64,000 bases of DNA from Paenibacillus segetis (GCF_014639155.1 NZ_BMFT01000003.1:1-64000), one strand, 5' to 3'. Shown: positions 1 to 9,161, counted from the first letter of the stretch. Program-made: numbers and translations. Notes: generated from the letters alone by a model not told the origin.

Positions 1-140
1 GATTGTGCTCATTTTGAAACTGACGAGAATATAATTCTCTATTTTTTTGAATTTCACTTTCGTGAATTTCACTCACTCGTTGTTCAGTTTTCAAAGATCA
101 ACTTCGTTTCCGTTGCCTGTCCATTACCTCAGCAGCAACT
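1..140 (-). promoter_or_regulatory. Leader of an rRNA operon running off the left edge
   Basis: Read on the minus strand, about 79-102 carries GATCTTTGAAAACTGAACAA, a sequence typical of Bacillales pre-rRNA leaders and spacers. It is followed by short hairpins, including GAGAATATAATTCTC near 25-40. It lies downstream of two good promoters and contains no gene. I infer that a 16S rRNA gene starts just left of the window; the rRNA itself is not visible. Confidence 0.65.
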
Positions 141-145
141 CTTAT

Positions 146-174
146 ATCTTACTACATCCAACACCGTTTTGCAA
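146..174 (-). promoter_or_regulatory. Candidate rRNA promoter P2
   Basis: Minus-strand -35 TTGCAA (169-174), 17-base spacer, -10 TAAGAT (146-151). It sits about 95 bases downstream of a second promoter, which is the tandem P1/P2 arrangement usual for Bacillus rRNA operons. Confidence 0.6.
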
Positions 175-240
175 GCTTTATTTTTCCTGGTATTTCGTAG
201 TGGTTAGCTACAAAAGCTTGTGTTTAACGGGCGGATTTAT

Positions 241-269
241 AATATAACACGTGGGTGTTAGTTTGGCAA
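241..269 (-). promoter_or_regulatory. Candidate rRNA promoter P1
   Basis: Minus-strand -35 TTGCCA (264-269), 17-base spacer, -10 TATATT (241-246), preceded by an A/T-rich stretch (about 272-300) that could act as an UP element. The rest of 1-410 has no supportable gene. Confidence 0.6.
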
Positions 270-410
270 GCACTTTTTAAAGCTTTATTGTTTATTAAGC
301 GTTCTGCCTTTTTCCACGTTGAGTAGATATCAATGTCTTTCAACGCGGAATGATAATATATCATATCTTACGGACTTGTTCAAGCGTTTAAGGATCAAAA
401 ATTTGAAAAC

Positions 411-444
411 AAAAAAAGAAAGCAGGACTATTCCCGCTTTCTTT
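411..444 (-). terminator. Rho-independent terminator of safA
   Basis: On the minus strand AAAGAAAGC / GCTTTCTTT form a 9-bp stem around a 12-base loop, followed by a run of T. It lies directly after the SafA stop codon and separates it from the rRNA promoters. Confidence 0.85.
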
Positions 445-451
445 AAATAGA

Positions 452-2122
452 CTAGTTGTTGATCCACGGATTACGACGTCTAGAGTTTTGACGATTTTTC
501 TTAAGTCCTCCATTACCTGAGGATCTACCTTCTTTTTTTATACCACTCTTTGAAGTTGAGTTTGATGAAATTTTGACTTCTTTTTTCGTTTTAAGTTTAG
601 ATGAAGGTTTCTCTGATTTAACTTGATCTGTTAATTCCTCACTTAATTCTAACTTTTCACGATCTGAATCAGGCATTCCTTTCATCTGATTCATTCCACC
701 AACACCGCTCAAGGACATATTTTGTGAATTTGGCTGGCCCCAGCTTCCAACTCCACCATAGTTCATAGGGGAGTTCATTGTTGCGTTATTAGCTTGCGCA
801 TACATATAGGGATGAATAGGCTCACAACATGAATAAGATGGTTGATAATATACCTGAGGTTCACAATACGAAGGTAACTGCTGATTCGGCGACCAAAAGC
901 CCTGATTTGGGCTAACATTAGACATTGGCAATTGATTATTTGCACTATATGGATTTTGAGCATAATAAGGCTGGAATGGAAACCCTGTAGGTTCGCAATT
1001 ATCCATCATTCCAGGAGCTGAATTAGAAGGGAAACCAGAGACCCCCGGATACTCCCCATGAACAAATGGTTGACTCATAAATGAATTTTCTTGTTGAGTT
1101 TGTGGGATATCATAGAAAGAAGTCACATTCTCGGAAGACATTTGATATTGAATGAATAAGTTATTGTTAGGTTGTGTCCCCCAATCCGAACATCCACAAT
1201 TCGTTGGATAGACTGGAGCTGGAAGCGTCATAGGCTGTTGATTCATCTGATACATGAAATCAGGAAATTGAGGTTCTGGGAAATATGGAAGTTCCTCCAT
1301 TTTTATCGGTTCAACAAAATTAGGAGCTGGCGCAAAGTTCTCCGACTTCATATCCGGTTTCATTTCTGGTTTCATTTCTGGTTTCATTTCTGGTTTCATT
1401 TCTGGTTTCATTTCTGGTTTCATTTCTGGTTTCATTTCTGGTTTGATCTCTGGTTTGATATTCGGCTTATTTTCCGGTTTAACTTCGGGTTTAATATTCG
1501 GTTTGTTCTCTGGTTTTACTTCCGGTTTTACTTCTGGTTTTACTTCCGGCTTTACTTCTGGCTTTACTTCAGGTTTTACTTCTGGCTTTACTTCAGGTTT
1601 AACTTCGGGTTTGACATTCGGTTTATTCTCTGGTTTGACTTCAGGTTTGACATTTGGCTTGTTTTCTGGCTTAACTTCCGGTTTGACCTCTGGTTTAGTT
1701 TCTGGTTTGATCCCTGTATTTTTCTTATTGGGATTCTCATGCATAGATGCCCCGCCGTGTTGATTGGACGAGTTCCCTTGCCCCATAGAGGAAGTGGAAG
1801 GAATATTCACAACATCCCCCACCTTAAGTACATTAGGATCACTAAGCTGTGGATTCGCTGCAATTAGAGACTGTAATGGGAGTCCATAAGCATTAGCGAG
1901 CTTCCACAGTGTATCCCCCTGCTTTACTACATGTTTGTGGGTCATACCTTCGTTACCACCAATAGATACCGCAGCTGAAGGAATTTTTACCTTCATCCCA
2001 ATGCTTAGCTGGTCAGGATTTGTGATTTGCGGATTGGCGTCAATTAATTTCTGTAGAGGAACATTATACTTTTTTGATAAATCGAACAATGTATCCCCTG
2101 ATTTCACAATGTGTATTTTCAC
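452..2122 (-). CDS. safA: Spore coat morphogenetic protein SafA (two LysM domains)
   Basis: Probable inner spore-coat organiser, which in Bacillus anchors coat proteins on the cortex and interacts with SpoVID. Two LysM domains (about residues 2-46 and 60-105, each with a SGDTL/QGDTL motif) are followed by a long Lys-Pro-Glu-x repeat tract (about 120-265). Next comes a Tyr/Pro/Gln/Asn-rich region with Cys motifs (CGCS, SCCEP), then a basic tail ending RRRNPW. The GTG at 2122 is chosen as start because AGGAGGTC (2131-2138) is correctly spaced from it; the upstream ATG at 2158 has no such site and precedes the binding site. That gives 556 residues. The domain plan and the position near pheA-obg, as in B. 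subtilis, support SafA. The repeat tract makes it larger than the B. subtilis protein. Confidence 0.82.
   Translation of the reverse strand: MKIHIVKSGDTLFDLSKKYNVPLQKLIDANPQITNPDQLSIGMKVKIPSAAVSIGGNEGMTHKHVVKQGDTLWKLANAYGLPLQSLIAANPQLSDPNVLKVGDVVNIPSTSSMGQGNSSNQHGGASMHENPNKKNTGIKPETKPEVKPEVKPENKPNVKPEVKPENKPNVKPEVKPEVKPEVKPEVKPEVKPEVKPEVKPEVKPENKPNIKPEVKPENKPNIKPEIKPEMKPEMKPEMKPEMKPEMKPEMKPEMKPDMKSENFAPAPNFVEPIKMEELPYFPEPQFPDFMYQMNQQPMTLPAPVYPTNCGCSDWGTQPNNNLFIQYQMSSENVTSFYDIPQTQQENSFMSQPFVHGEYPGVSGFPSNSAPGMMDNCEPTGFPFQPYYAQNPYSANNQLPMSNVSPNQGFWSPNQQLPSYCEPQVYYQPSYSCCEPIHPYMYAQANNATMNSPMNYGGVGSWGQPNSQNMSLSGVGGMNQMKGMPDSDREKLELSEELTDQVKSEKPSSKLKTKKEVKISSNSTSKSGIKKEGRSSGNGGLKKNRQNSRRRNPWINN
1346..1708 (-). 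repeat. Coding 12-bp tandem repeat tract (Lys-Pro-Glu-x) in safA
   Basis: About thirty copies of a 12-bp unit encode KPEV, KPEM, KPEI, KPEN or KPN variants. There are eight consecutive KPEV units and seven consecutive KPEM units. The near-identical DNA of the KPEM block suggests recent expansion by slippage. The opposite strand is open for the same reason and is not a gene. Confidence 0.9.
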
Positions 2123-2220
2123 GTGCGGAAGACCTCCTAGATTTCTTCTCCGGACCATGATCTTCGCCCGGGGCCCAATTAATACATCCTATGCAGAAGC
2201 CCGGTTTTTGACATCCCAAA

Positions 2221-2266
2221 AAACAAAAAAATCCTACCCACCTCTTATATAGAGATGAGTAGGATT
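2221..2266 (-). terminator. Terminator of the pheB-hom-thrB-pheA-ilvE operon
   Basis: Minus-strand AATCCTAC(T/C)CA... pairs with ...GGGTAGGATT, followed by TTTTTTGTTT. It is placed 16 bases after the ilvE stop. Confidence 0.85.
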
Positions 2267-2281
2267 ATTCCAATCAACAAA

Positions 2282-3160
2282 TTACCAAACCTTTAGTCCG
2301 TCCTTATCAACCACACTGCGGAATTCTTCAAGGAGCTTCAATGTGATAGGACCAGCATGTCCCTCACCAATAATACGCCCGTCCACTTCACGCACAGCAA
2401 TAACTTCAGCCGCCGTTCCCGTTAGGAATACCTCATCAGCAATATAAACATCGTGCAAGCTGAACGGCTCTTCCTTAAGTTTGTATCCTTTTTCGTTGCA
2501 GATATCGATAATGGCCTGACGCGTGATTCCTTCAAGAGCACCCAAATAACAAGGAGGTGTCGTAATAACTCCGTTCTTAATGATAAAAATATTATCGCCG
2601 GAGCCCTCTGTAACATAACCTTGGGAGTTGAGCATGATCGCCTCACCCGCACCAGATAGGTTAGATTGAATCTTCACCAAGATATTGTTCAAATAGTTGA
2701 GTGATTTGATCTTAGGATTAAGTGCATCAGGAAGATTACGTTTTGTCGATACAGAAACCGTCTTCAGACCTGTTTTGTATGCTTCTTCCGAGTAAATCGC
2801 CAATTGTTCCACAATAATGATAACAGAGGCTTTGGGACACCGATTTGGATCGAGGCCTAAATTACCTGCACCACGTGACACAACAAGACGGATATATCCA
2901 TCCCGCAATTCATTACGGCGGAGAGTCTCAACTAGCGCATCTTCCATCTCTTGATATGTCAAGGGAATGTTCAACATAATTGATTTTGCTGAATCATATA
3001 ACCGATCAAGATGCTCCTTGCATTTAAAAATATTACCGTTATAAATCCGAATACCTTCAAAAATACCGTCACCATATAAAAAACCGTGGTCATAAACCGA
3101 AACTACTGCATTTTCCTTGGTCACATACTGACCGTTTAAATATATCCATTGTTCTGCCAT
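2282..3160 (-). CDS. ilvE: Branched-chain amino acid aminotransferase (fold type IV)
   Basis: PLP enzyme that transfers the amino group between glutamate and the 2-keto acids of Leu, Ile and Val. The 292-residue length and motifs DHGFLYGDGIFEGIR (about 24-38), the PLP-lysine region KSLNYLNNI (about 150) and EGSGDNIF (about 183) fit the short IlvE branch of class IV aminotransferases. A D-amino-acid transaminase or ADC lyase role is less likely given the GIFEGIR motif. It is the last gene of an operon, 21 bases after pheA and followed by a terminator, so aromatic, threonine and branched-chain steps are co-transcribed. Confidence 0.85.
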   Translation of the reverse strand: MAEQWIYLNGQYVTKENAVVSVYDHGFLYGDGIFEGIRIYNGNIFKCKEHLDRLYDSAKSIMLNIPLTYQEMEDALVETLRRNELRDGYIRLVVSRGAGNLGLDPNRCPKASVIIIVEQLAIYSEEAYKTGLKTVSVSTKRNLPDALNPKIKSLNYLNNILVKIQSNLSGAGEAIMLNSQGYVTEGSGDNIFIIKNGVITTPPCYLGALEGITRQAIIDICNEKGYKLKEEPFSLHDVYIADEVFLTGTAAEVIAVREVDGRIIGEGHAGPITLKLLEEFRSVVDKDGLKVW

Positions 3161-3181
3161 TATTAATGCACCTCCGAAATA

Positions 3182-4051
3182 TTATTTACTCAAAGAATAA
3201 CTAGGATAACTTCCCAAAATACGCACCTGACATCCTAGCGCTTCGATTTCTTCCATAGCGGATTGTAGTAATACTGATTCCAGTGAAGCGAGCACATCCA
3301 TATAAAAGTAATAGCTACCCAACCGTTTTTTGGTCGGCCGAGACTCAATTCGCGATAAGTTCAGCTTACGCCACGCAAATGCAGACACAACCTGATGAAG
3401 CGCGCCCGGAAAATCCTCAGGTAAAGTCACCAATATACTCGTCTTGTCTTGAACTGAACTGATAGGTAGACGAAGTGGCTCTGGACCAATCAGAACAAAA
3501 CGAGTGTAGTTGTTATCGTGATCCGTAACTTTACTCGCAAGAATATCTAGTCCATGTCGCTTGGCACCCAGCGTTGTACCGATAGCAGCCAAACCTTCAT
3601 CTGGATGGTGCTTAACCCACTCTACTGCTTCAGATGTACTTCCCACATGTTCCAGCTCAGCATGAGGCATATGCAGCCGTAAAAATTGCATACACTGCGC
3701 CATCGCAACAGGATGTGATAATACTTTGGTCACTTTGGAGAAATCGATATCGCCATCAGGAGATAATAATTCTGCCTGTCTGCCGATTAAATTTTGAATT
3801 GAAGGGTATACCCATTCAACCTGCATTGGAATATCAACTTCATGTACCAACCAATCCATATGAAGACTAACGGAGCCTTCGATCGTATTCTCTATGGGTA
3901 TCACACTGTATTGACTCTTTCCACTTGCAGTTGCTAAAAAGACATCAGAAATCTGTTTAAAATGCAACAGTTCTACTGGTTCATCCCCAAACAAATGAAG
4001 AAGAGCCTCATGAGACACTGTCCCCTCTGGTAATACCGCTATCGTCTTCAT
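3182..4051 (-). CDS. pheA: Prephenate dehydratase
   Basis: Converts prephenate to phenylpyruvate in phenylalanine synthesis. The catalytic domain (about 1-180) has PIENTIEGSV, HPVAMAQC and the DHDNNYTRF segment containing the family TRF motif. An ACT domain (about 205-285) with ESRP is the expected phenylalanine-binding regulatory unit. Its 289 residues match monofunctional Firmicute enzymes. The N-terminal segment reads LPEGTVSHEA where most family members have GPxGTFSxxA, so one glycine motif deviates. Its start overlaps the thrB stop by four bases (ATGA), implying coupled translation. Confidence 0.92.
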   Translation of the reverse strand: MKTIAVLPEGTVSHEALLHLFGDEPVELLHFKQISDVFLATASGKSQYSVIPIENTIEGSVSLHMDWLVHEVDIPMQVEWVYPSIQNLIGRQAELLSPDGDIDFSKVTKVLSHPVAMAQCMQFLRLHMPHAELEHVGSTSEAVEWVKHHPDEGLAAIGTTLGAKRHGLDILASKVTDHDNNYTRFVLIGPEPLRLPISSVQDKTSILVTLPEDFPGALHQVVSAFAWRKLNLSRIESRPTKKRLGSYYFYMDVLASLESVLLQSAMEEIEALGCQVRILGSYPSYSLSK

Positions 4052-5016
4052 GCACTAACTTCCCCTTTAATGATCTCCAAGAACGATTTATCCTCTTCTA
4101 TAGTAAGCTTCGTCGCCCCTAATGTGCAAGGTTTTAACCAGAGCATTTCTGCGACAATCCCTTGCTCGTTAAGTACACCCAAGAGAAATTGTTCCAATGT
4201 GGCTTCTGTTTGTTTGCGCCGATCAACCAGCGCTAACAATGTTGGTCCAGCACCACTTAGAGCAACTCCTAATGCGCCATGTGCAGTCGCTTCCTCCAAA
4301 ATCCGGGCCATTCCCGGAATAAGAGAAGAACGATAGGGTTGATGAAGGCGATCCTGCATAGCGAATGGAATAAGATCCAACCTATTTGAAGCAAGGGCTG
4401 CCTGAAGCAGTGATGTTCTACTCACATTATATACTGCATCCCTGAGACTCACTGCTTCAGGAAGTACTTCGCGCGCTTTCGCCGTAGATAGTTGAAAATC
4501 TGGAATGGCAACCAATACATCCAACTCCGTAGGTGGTTCAATACGTAAATATTCTGCATGACTGCCATCCCAAACAGCCGTTATAATCCCACCAAATAAT
4601 GAAGCACCGACGTTATCAGGATGCCCTTCTAGTGCCGTTGCCATATCAAACAATCGCGATTCATCAAGCGGCGAACCAATCAAACAATTTGCAGCGAAGA
4701 GTGCCCCAACGATAGCCGAAGCACTGCTCCCGAGTCCACGTGTTAGCGGTATATCGCTATACATTGATATCTCAAGTTCCGGTACCATCACACCCGCTTC
4801 ACGGAAGACAGACTGGGCGACCTCATATATTAAATTACTTTTATCCAGCGGGATTCCAGCCATCTGGTCCCCATACAAATGAAATACCGTTTTCTCAGCT
4901 GGTTTCATTTCGATCCAAGCATAGAGCGATAACGCCATGCCCAGCGTATCAAAACCCGGCCCTAGATTTGCCGTGCTAGCAGGCACTTTTACCCGAACAC
5001 CTTCATTTACAATCAT
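4048..5016 (-). CDS. thrB: Homoserine kinase
   Basis: Phosphorylates homoserine on the route to threonine. A GHMP-kinase: the N-terminal substrate motif PASTANLGPGFDTLG (about 11-25), the ATP loop PLTRGLGSSASAIVGA (about 90-105), and the C-terminal ALSGAGPTLLALV motif are all present. The 322-residue length is typical. It lies 28 bases after hom and overlaps pheA by four bases. No thrC is present here, so threonine synthase must be elsewhere. Confidence 0.95.
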   Translation of the reverse strand: MIVNEGVRVKVPASTANLGPGFDTLGMALSLYAWIEMKPAEKTVFHLYGDQMAGIPLDKSNLIYEVAQSVFREAGVMVPELEISMYSDIPLTRGLGSSASAIVGALFAANCLIGSPLDESRLFDMATALEGHPDNVGASLFGGIITAVWDGSHAEYLRIEPPTELDVLVAIPDFQLSTAKAREVLPEAVSLRDAVYNVSRTSLLQAALASNRLDLIPFAMQDRLHQPYRSSLIPGMARILEEATAHGALGVALSGAGPTLLALVDRRKQTEATLEQFLLGVLNEQGIVAEMLWLKPCTLGATKLTIEEDKSFLEIIKGEVSA

Positions 5017-5044
5017 AATTGATCTCCTTGCAGCTGGTGATAGT

Positions 5045-6337
5045 TTAACCTTCTACGCGATATACACTCTTAACACGTTTAATAACTTCCAATGTCTCAA
5101 AATGCTTTAGCACCTTATCCATGCTAGCCTTACTTGCGTTATGAGTAACAATAATAATCTCAGCGTCCGATGTGTAAGCATTTGGTGATTGTACCACCGA
5201 TTCCAAACTAACATCATACTCCGCAAACACCTGAGTTATTTTTGCAAGTACACCCGCTTTATCCGCTACGTTAAGTAACAGGAAGTTCTTATATGCAATT
5301 GCCTCGTCACTTTTTAGCTTTTTAGCCTTATAAGGTACGATTGCTTTCAGACCATTGACACCTAACTTTAAATTTTTAACTACAGCAACCAGATCGGCTA
5401 CTACAGATGTAGCTGTCGGCATTTCGCCGGCACCAGCGCCATAGAACATCGTCTCACCAACAGCTTCGCCATATACATAAACCGCATTATATACACCATT
5501 AACCGCAGCGATCGGATGAGTATTCTTGACCAACGTCGGCTGCACACTAATACTAAATTGATCGTCTTCCCGATCACGGTCAGCGATACCTAGTAGTTTC
5601 ATTTCGTAACCTAATCTTTTGGCATAGGCAATGTCTTCCTTAGTAACAGAGGAAATACCACGAACGGTCACATCCGTTAGCTCCACGTTTGTGCGGAAAC
5701 CTAGCGTACCGAGGATCGCCATCTTGCGTGCCGCATCCAAACCTTCTACATCAGAAGTAGGATCACTTTCAGCGTAACCAAGTTGTTGCGCTTCTGTGAG
5801 CACATCATCATAAGAAGCACCTTCTTGACTCATCTTACTCAAAATGAAGTTTGTAGTACCATTGACTATCCCCATAATCTTCATAATCCGATCGGAAGAG
5901 AATCCTTCAATCAGCGTACGAATGATCGGAATTCCTCCTGCCACACTCGCTTCATAAAATACATCGCACTGTTTCTCTTGAGCTTTGGCCAAGATCTCCG
6001 ATCCATAGAGCGCCATTAGATCCTTATTCGCCGTAACGACATGCTTCCCACGTTCAAGCGCCTCAAGGATATAATCTTTGGTCGATTCAATGCCACCCAT
6101 CACTTCAACAACGACATCAATCTCGGGATCACGTATAATTTCCCAAGGATCCTCCGTCAATTTACTCCGATCGATATCGATATTACGTTTCTTATCTATA
6201 CTTTTGACCGCTACTCGTTCAATAATTATAGGGGAGCCTACCTGACTACTCAGGTCCTCTTGATGTCCTTCCACAATACGAATCACACCGGTACCTACTG
6301 TTCCGAGTCCCAATAAACCTACCTTTACGGGTTTCAC
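5045..6337 (-). CDS. hom: Homoserine dehydrogenase
   Basis: Reduces aspartate semialdehyde to homoserine, the branch point to threonine and methionine. The Rossmann motif VGLLGLGTVGTGV (about 6-18), the catalytic-domain segment containing YAESDPTSDVEGLDAARK (about 190-207) and a C-terminal ACT domain (about 350-428) are visible. The 430 residues match the Bacillus single-function enzyme with no aspartokinase fused. Second gene of the operon, 52 bases after pheB. Confidence 0.95.
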   Translation of the reverse strand: MKPVKVGLLGLGTVGTGVIRIVEGHQEDLSSQVGSPIIIERVAVKSIDKKRNIDIDRSKLTEDPWEIIRDPEIDVVVEVMGGIESTKDYILEALERGKHVVTANKDLMALYGSEILAKAQEKQCDVFYEASVAGGIPIIRTLIEGFSSDRIMKIMGIVNGTTNFILSKMSQEGASYDDVLTEAQQLGYAESDPTSDVEGLDAARKMAILGTLGFRTNVELTDVTVRGISSVTKEDIAYAKRLGYEMKLLGIADRDREDDQFSISVQPTLVKNTHPIAAVNGVYNAVYVYGEAVGETMFYGAGAGEMPTATSVVADLVAVVKNLKLGVNGLKAIVPYKAKKLKSDEAIAYKNFLLLNVADKAGVLAKITQVFAEYDVSLESVVQSPNAYTSDAEIIIVTHNASKASMDKVLKHFETLEVIKRVKSVYRVEG

Positions 6338-6389
6338 TTGTTCTCGCCCTCCAATATCCCCTACGGGGTATCATATTTAATATTTCGAT

Positions 6390-6827
6390 CTAGCCTTGCC
6401 CTACAATATGAGTCCGCTTTACACCCGGAATGCCTTGCAACGTTTCAATCATTTCATCCAACTCTTCACTAAGACGTGAAGTTTCTACGGAAATCACAAC
6501 ATTTGCCCTTCCTTGAAGCGGGATACTCTGATTGATTGTAAGCACATTTCCACCAAATCCAGCGATCAGCGCAAGTACTTTGGATAAAATACCTGAACGG
6601 TGCTCCAAATCAAAAGAGACCGTAACAATCCGTTCACGCTCCATTTGATTAAGGAGATGAATTCCGTCTTTATACTTATAAAACGCACTGCGGCTGAGCC
6701 CTACCTGCATTACCGCTTCATTAACGGTCTTGGCATCACCGCTTGCCAGTAGTTGCTTAACTTGAAGCGTCTTAATTACTGCTTCCGGTAAAATATCCTC
6801 ACGTACTAGGTAATAACGCTCTTTCAC
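6390..6827 (-). CDS. pheB: ACT-domain protein PheB
   Basis: Small protein (145 residues) of the PheB/UPF0735 family. An N-terminal helix-turn-helix-like segment (about 37-57, AVMQVGLSRSAFYKYKDGI) is followed by an ACT domain (about 70-142, with DLEHRSGILSKVLALI). Annotated in B. subtilis as a chorismate-mutase-like partner of pheA, but the ACT domain points to amino-acid-responsive regulation; the biochemical role is not established. It is the first gene of the operon and has its own promoter. Confidence 0.85.
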   Translation of the reverse strand: MKERYYLVREDILPEAVIKTLQVKQLLASGDAKTVNEAVMQVGLSRSAFYKYKDGIHLLNQMERERIVTVSFDLEHRSGILSKVLALIAGFGGNVLTINQSIPLQGRANVVISVETSRLSEELDEMIETLQGIPGVKRTHIVGQG

Positions 6828-6869
6828 AATCGTCCTCTCCTTAGAGACTGTTGTTTTCCTATAGTGGAC

Positions 6870-6898
6870 ATTATATCGGAAATAACACTTTCAGGCAA
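6870..6898 (-). promoter_or_regulatory. SigA-type promoter of the pheB operon
   Basis: Minus-strand -35 TTGCCT (6893-6898), 17-base spacer, -10 TATAAT (6870-6875), about 43 bases upstream of the pheB start. Confidence 0.75.
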
Positions 6899-6970
6899 CC
6901 TATTTCAGGTAGTACAATTGCGGATTTTTGCTGAATTACGGCAGATTTCTGTATTTTCCTTGCTCTGAAT

Positions 6971-6998
6971 AGCAAGAAAGAGCACCTTTAGGTGCTCT
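6971..6998 (-). terminator. Terminator after obg
   Basis: Stem AGAGCACC / GGTGCTCT with a four-base loop, followed on the minus strand by TTCTTGCT. The T-run is short. It separates spo0B-obg from the pheB operon. Confidence 0.65.
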
Positions 6999-7026
6999 CT
7001 AGAAGTAATAACACAGCGAGTACTAT

Positions 7027-8337
7027 TTAGTAATAGCTACTACCTTCAACGAACTCAAATTCAAAGTCGCCAATTTGTACAATAGTGCCATCCTTTGCTC
7101 CACGGTTACGTAGTTCCTCATCCACGCCCATGTGACGAAGTGTTCGGGCCAGCTTCAGAATTGCATCGTGAGAATTGAGTTGCATCCGTTTCATCATCCG
7201 CTCAATCTTCACGCTCTCCACAATAAAGGTATCATTCTCGCGTCTGATCGTGAAACCTTCGTCTTCACTCTGGTTCAATGTATATATCTTGCGTTCGTTA
7301 ATCTCAGTTACTTCTTCGATGGCTGGAGCTTCTGGAATTTCATCCAATAGGTCAGCCGCTCGATACAACAGTTCCTGTACCCCTTGTCTGGTTAACGAGG
7401 AAATAGGGAGAATTTCAAGATCAGGACGAACCTCGCTTACTTGCTCGCGAAACTTCGCCAGATTTTCTTCGGATTCGGGCATATCCATCTTATTCGCTGC
7501 GACAATCTGCGGACGATTCTCAAGGTCGGCATTATACTGTCTCAATTCAGCATTGATCTTCTGCCAATCATCAAAAGGATCTCGTCCTTCTGAACCCGAC
7601 ATATCAACAACATGGATAATGACACGAGTCCGCTCTACATGGCGTAGGAACTCATGTCCAAGTCCAACACCTTCATGCGCACCTTCGATAAGCCCAGGTA
7701 AATCAGCCATAACGAAGCTTCGTCCTTCACTAACATCTACCACACCAAGATTAGGTGTTATTGTTGTAAAATGATACGCTCCGATCTTCGGCTGAGCCGC
7801 GGATACGACCGATAACAAGGTTGATTTACCCACACTCGGGAAACCAACCAATCCAACATCGGCCATGACCTTCAGTTCCAGCACGATCCAGCGTTCTTGG
7901 CCTTCTTCACCATGTTCAGCTAGTTCCGGCGCCGTATTATTTGCTGTCGCAAAACGGGTATTACCACGACCACCACGACCACCTTTGGCCACTACGATTT
8001 GTTGCCCATGACGTGTTAAATCAGCAAGAACCTCTTGCGTATCATCATCAATAATGATTGTTCCCGGGGGTATCCGTACAATCATATTTTCGGCGTTAGC
8101 ACCATGTTGGCTTTTGTTCCGGCCTTTCACGCCGCGCTCACCCTTGAAATGGCGTTGATAACGGAAATCCATCAATGTCCGCAGACCCTCGTCCACACGG
8201 AATATCACATCTCCGCCCTTTCCTCCATCACCACCAGCCGGACCACCTTCTGGAACGTATTTCTCACGGCGGAATGCGACGATACCATCGCCACCGTCAC
8301 CGCCCTTTACATAAATCTTCGCTTTATCTACAAACAT
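7027..8337 (-). CDS. obg: Ribosome-associated GTPase Obg
   Basis: Essential GTPase acting in 50S assembly and stress/sporulation signalling. The glycine-rich Obg domain (about 1-158, [16 protein letters not shown]) precedes a G domain with GFPSVGKST (about 165), [12 protein letters not shown] (about 212) and ANKMD (about 282). A C-terminal OCT domain follows (about 350-430). The 436-residue length is typical. The ATG at 8337 has GAGGTG upstream and overlaps the end of spo0B by ten bases, as in B. subtilis, indicating translational coupling. Confidence 0.97.
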   Translation of the reverse strand: MFVDKAKIYVKGGDGGDGIVAFRREKYVPEGGPAGGDGGKGGDVIFRVDEGLRTLMDFRYQRHFKGERGVKGRNKSQHGANAENMIVRIPPGTIIIDDDTQEVLADLTRHGQQIVVAKGGRGGRGNTRFATANNTAPELAEHGEEGQERWIVLELKVMADVGLVGFPSVGKSTLLSVVSAAQPKIGAYHFTTITPNLGVVDVSEGRSFVMADLPGLIEGAHEGVGLGHEFLRHVERTRVIIHVVDMSGSEGRDPFDDWQKINAELRQYNADLENRPQIVAANKMDMPESEENLAKFREQVSEVRPDLEILPISSLTRQGVQELLYRAADLLDEIPEAPAIEEVTEINERKIYTLNQSEDEGFTIRRENDTFIVESVKIERMMKRMQLNSHDAILKLARTLRHMGVDEELRNRGAKDGTIVQIGDFEFEFVEGSSYY

Positions 8338-9095
8338 TCATTCACCTCATTTATATTTCCGCACGGCATTCGAAGCCGCATAGATGACAGCTTCGGATCA
8401 ACCTGCTCGGCTATCACTCTTTTGCCTGACATTAATTCATCGATATGTCGTTCCAGTGTCGTCTCCATTTTCCCAGACGGACCTTCACGATCAAACCGAA
8501 CTAGTACTTCATCACTTTCTCGGTATAACGACATTCTCAATTGTGGTACTTCGCCCCATGTCGAACGGTCCACAAATTGAAAAGCACGTACGGTTTCAAT
8601 AATGGCCTCAGTCAACTTCTCAGCGTCGTCACTTGAGAGTAAATTACCTAAATTCAAATTATCTTCAATATCAACTACGAGCTCAACAGAGCCATTCATC
8701 TCACGGAAGGACTGTAAATAAAAAACTAATGACGGTATACCCAATCCGGAAATTTTACTATCCACCGCCATCCGTCCCTTTATTCTTTCCACACAACTAG
8801 CCAGTTTATCAATCTTGCCTAATTGAATGTATCCATACAATATTTGCAGATCATTCATCCAGTCATGTCGATGATGACTCAGCGTTGAAGTTGCCGTTCT
8901 TTGAACCGACTCCAGTAGAACCTTACGTTCGTGCGCTGCCTGCCGCTGGATGTACCCTACATATCCAAAAAGTACGACCAGCATGCAAATACATAGAATA
9001 AGGTCCACAAGCGGCGATTGAACGAAGTAAATAATCACCATACAAACAAACGATAATGTTAAGACGATGGCAGGCATCGTAAACCGATGTTTCAT
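8328..9095 (-). CDS. spo0B: Spo0B-like sporulation phosphotransferase with N-terminal membrane helices
   Basis: Probable phosphorelay protein passing phosphate from Spo0F to Spo0A. The H-box [18 protein letters not shown] (about 92-109) with the phospho-accepting His and the HDxxN pattern matches Spo0B. A degenerate kinase-like C-terminal fold follows. Position directly before obg and after rpmA is the conserved spo0B site. Unlike the soluble B. subtilis protein (about 190 residues), this 255-residue version starts with two hydrophobic segments (about 8-27 and 29-48), likely transmembrane. It could instead be a divergent sensor-kinase remnant; synteny favours Spo0B. Confidence 0.8.
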   Translation of the reverse strand: MKHRFTMPAIVLTLSFVCMVIIYFVQSPLVDLILCICMLVVLFGYVGYIQRQAAHERKVLLESVQRTATSTLSHHRHDWMNDLQILYGYIQLGKIDKLASCVERIKGRMAVDSKISGLGIPSLVFYLQSFREMNGSVELVVDIEDNLNLGNLLSSDDAEKLTEAIIETVRAFQFVDRSTWGEVPQLRMSLYRESDEVLVRFDREGPSGKMETTLERHIDELMSGKRVIAEQVDPKLSSMRLRMPCGNINEVNECL

Positions 9096-9152
9096 GACTT
9101 TCCCCGTTCCTCTACCAAATTGGTTGAACCCCTTACCCCTACATCATTACTC

Positions 9153-9161
9153 AGTATATCA
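9153..9161 (-). promoter_or_regulatory. Candidate extended -10 promoter of spo0B-obg
   Basis: Minus-strand TGATATACT: a -10 TATACT with an upstream TG dinucleotide, no good -35. It lies about 58 bases before the spo0B start and after the rpmA terminator, so spo0B needs its own promoter. Confidence 0.45.

Noticed and set aside
1172-1867. Open frame on the plus strand rich in Phe/Trp/His inside safA
   Set aside because: It is the antisense of the 12-bp KPE-x repeat tract; composition is an artefact and no ribosome binding site fits.
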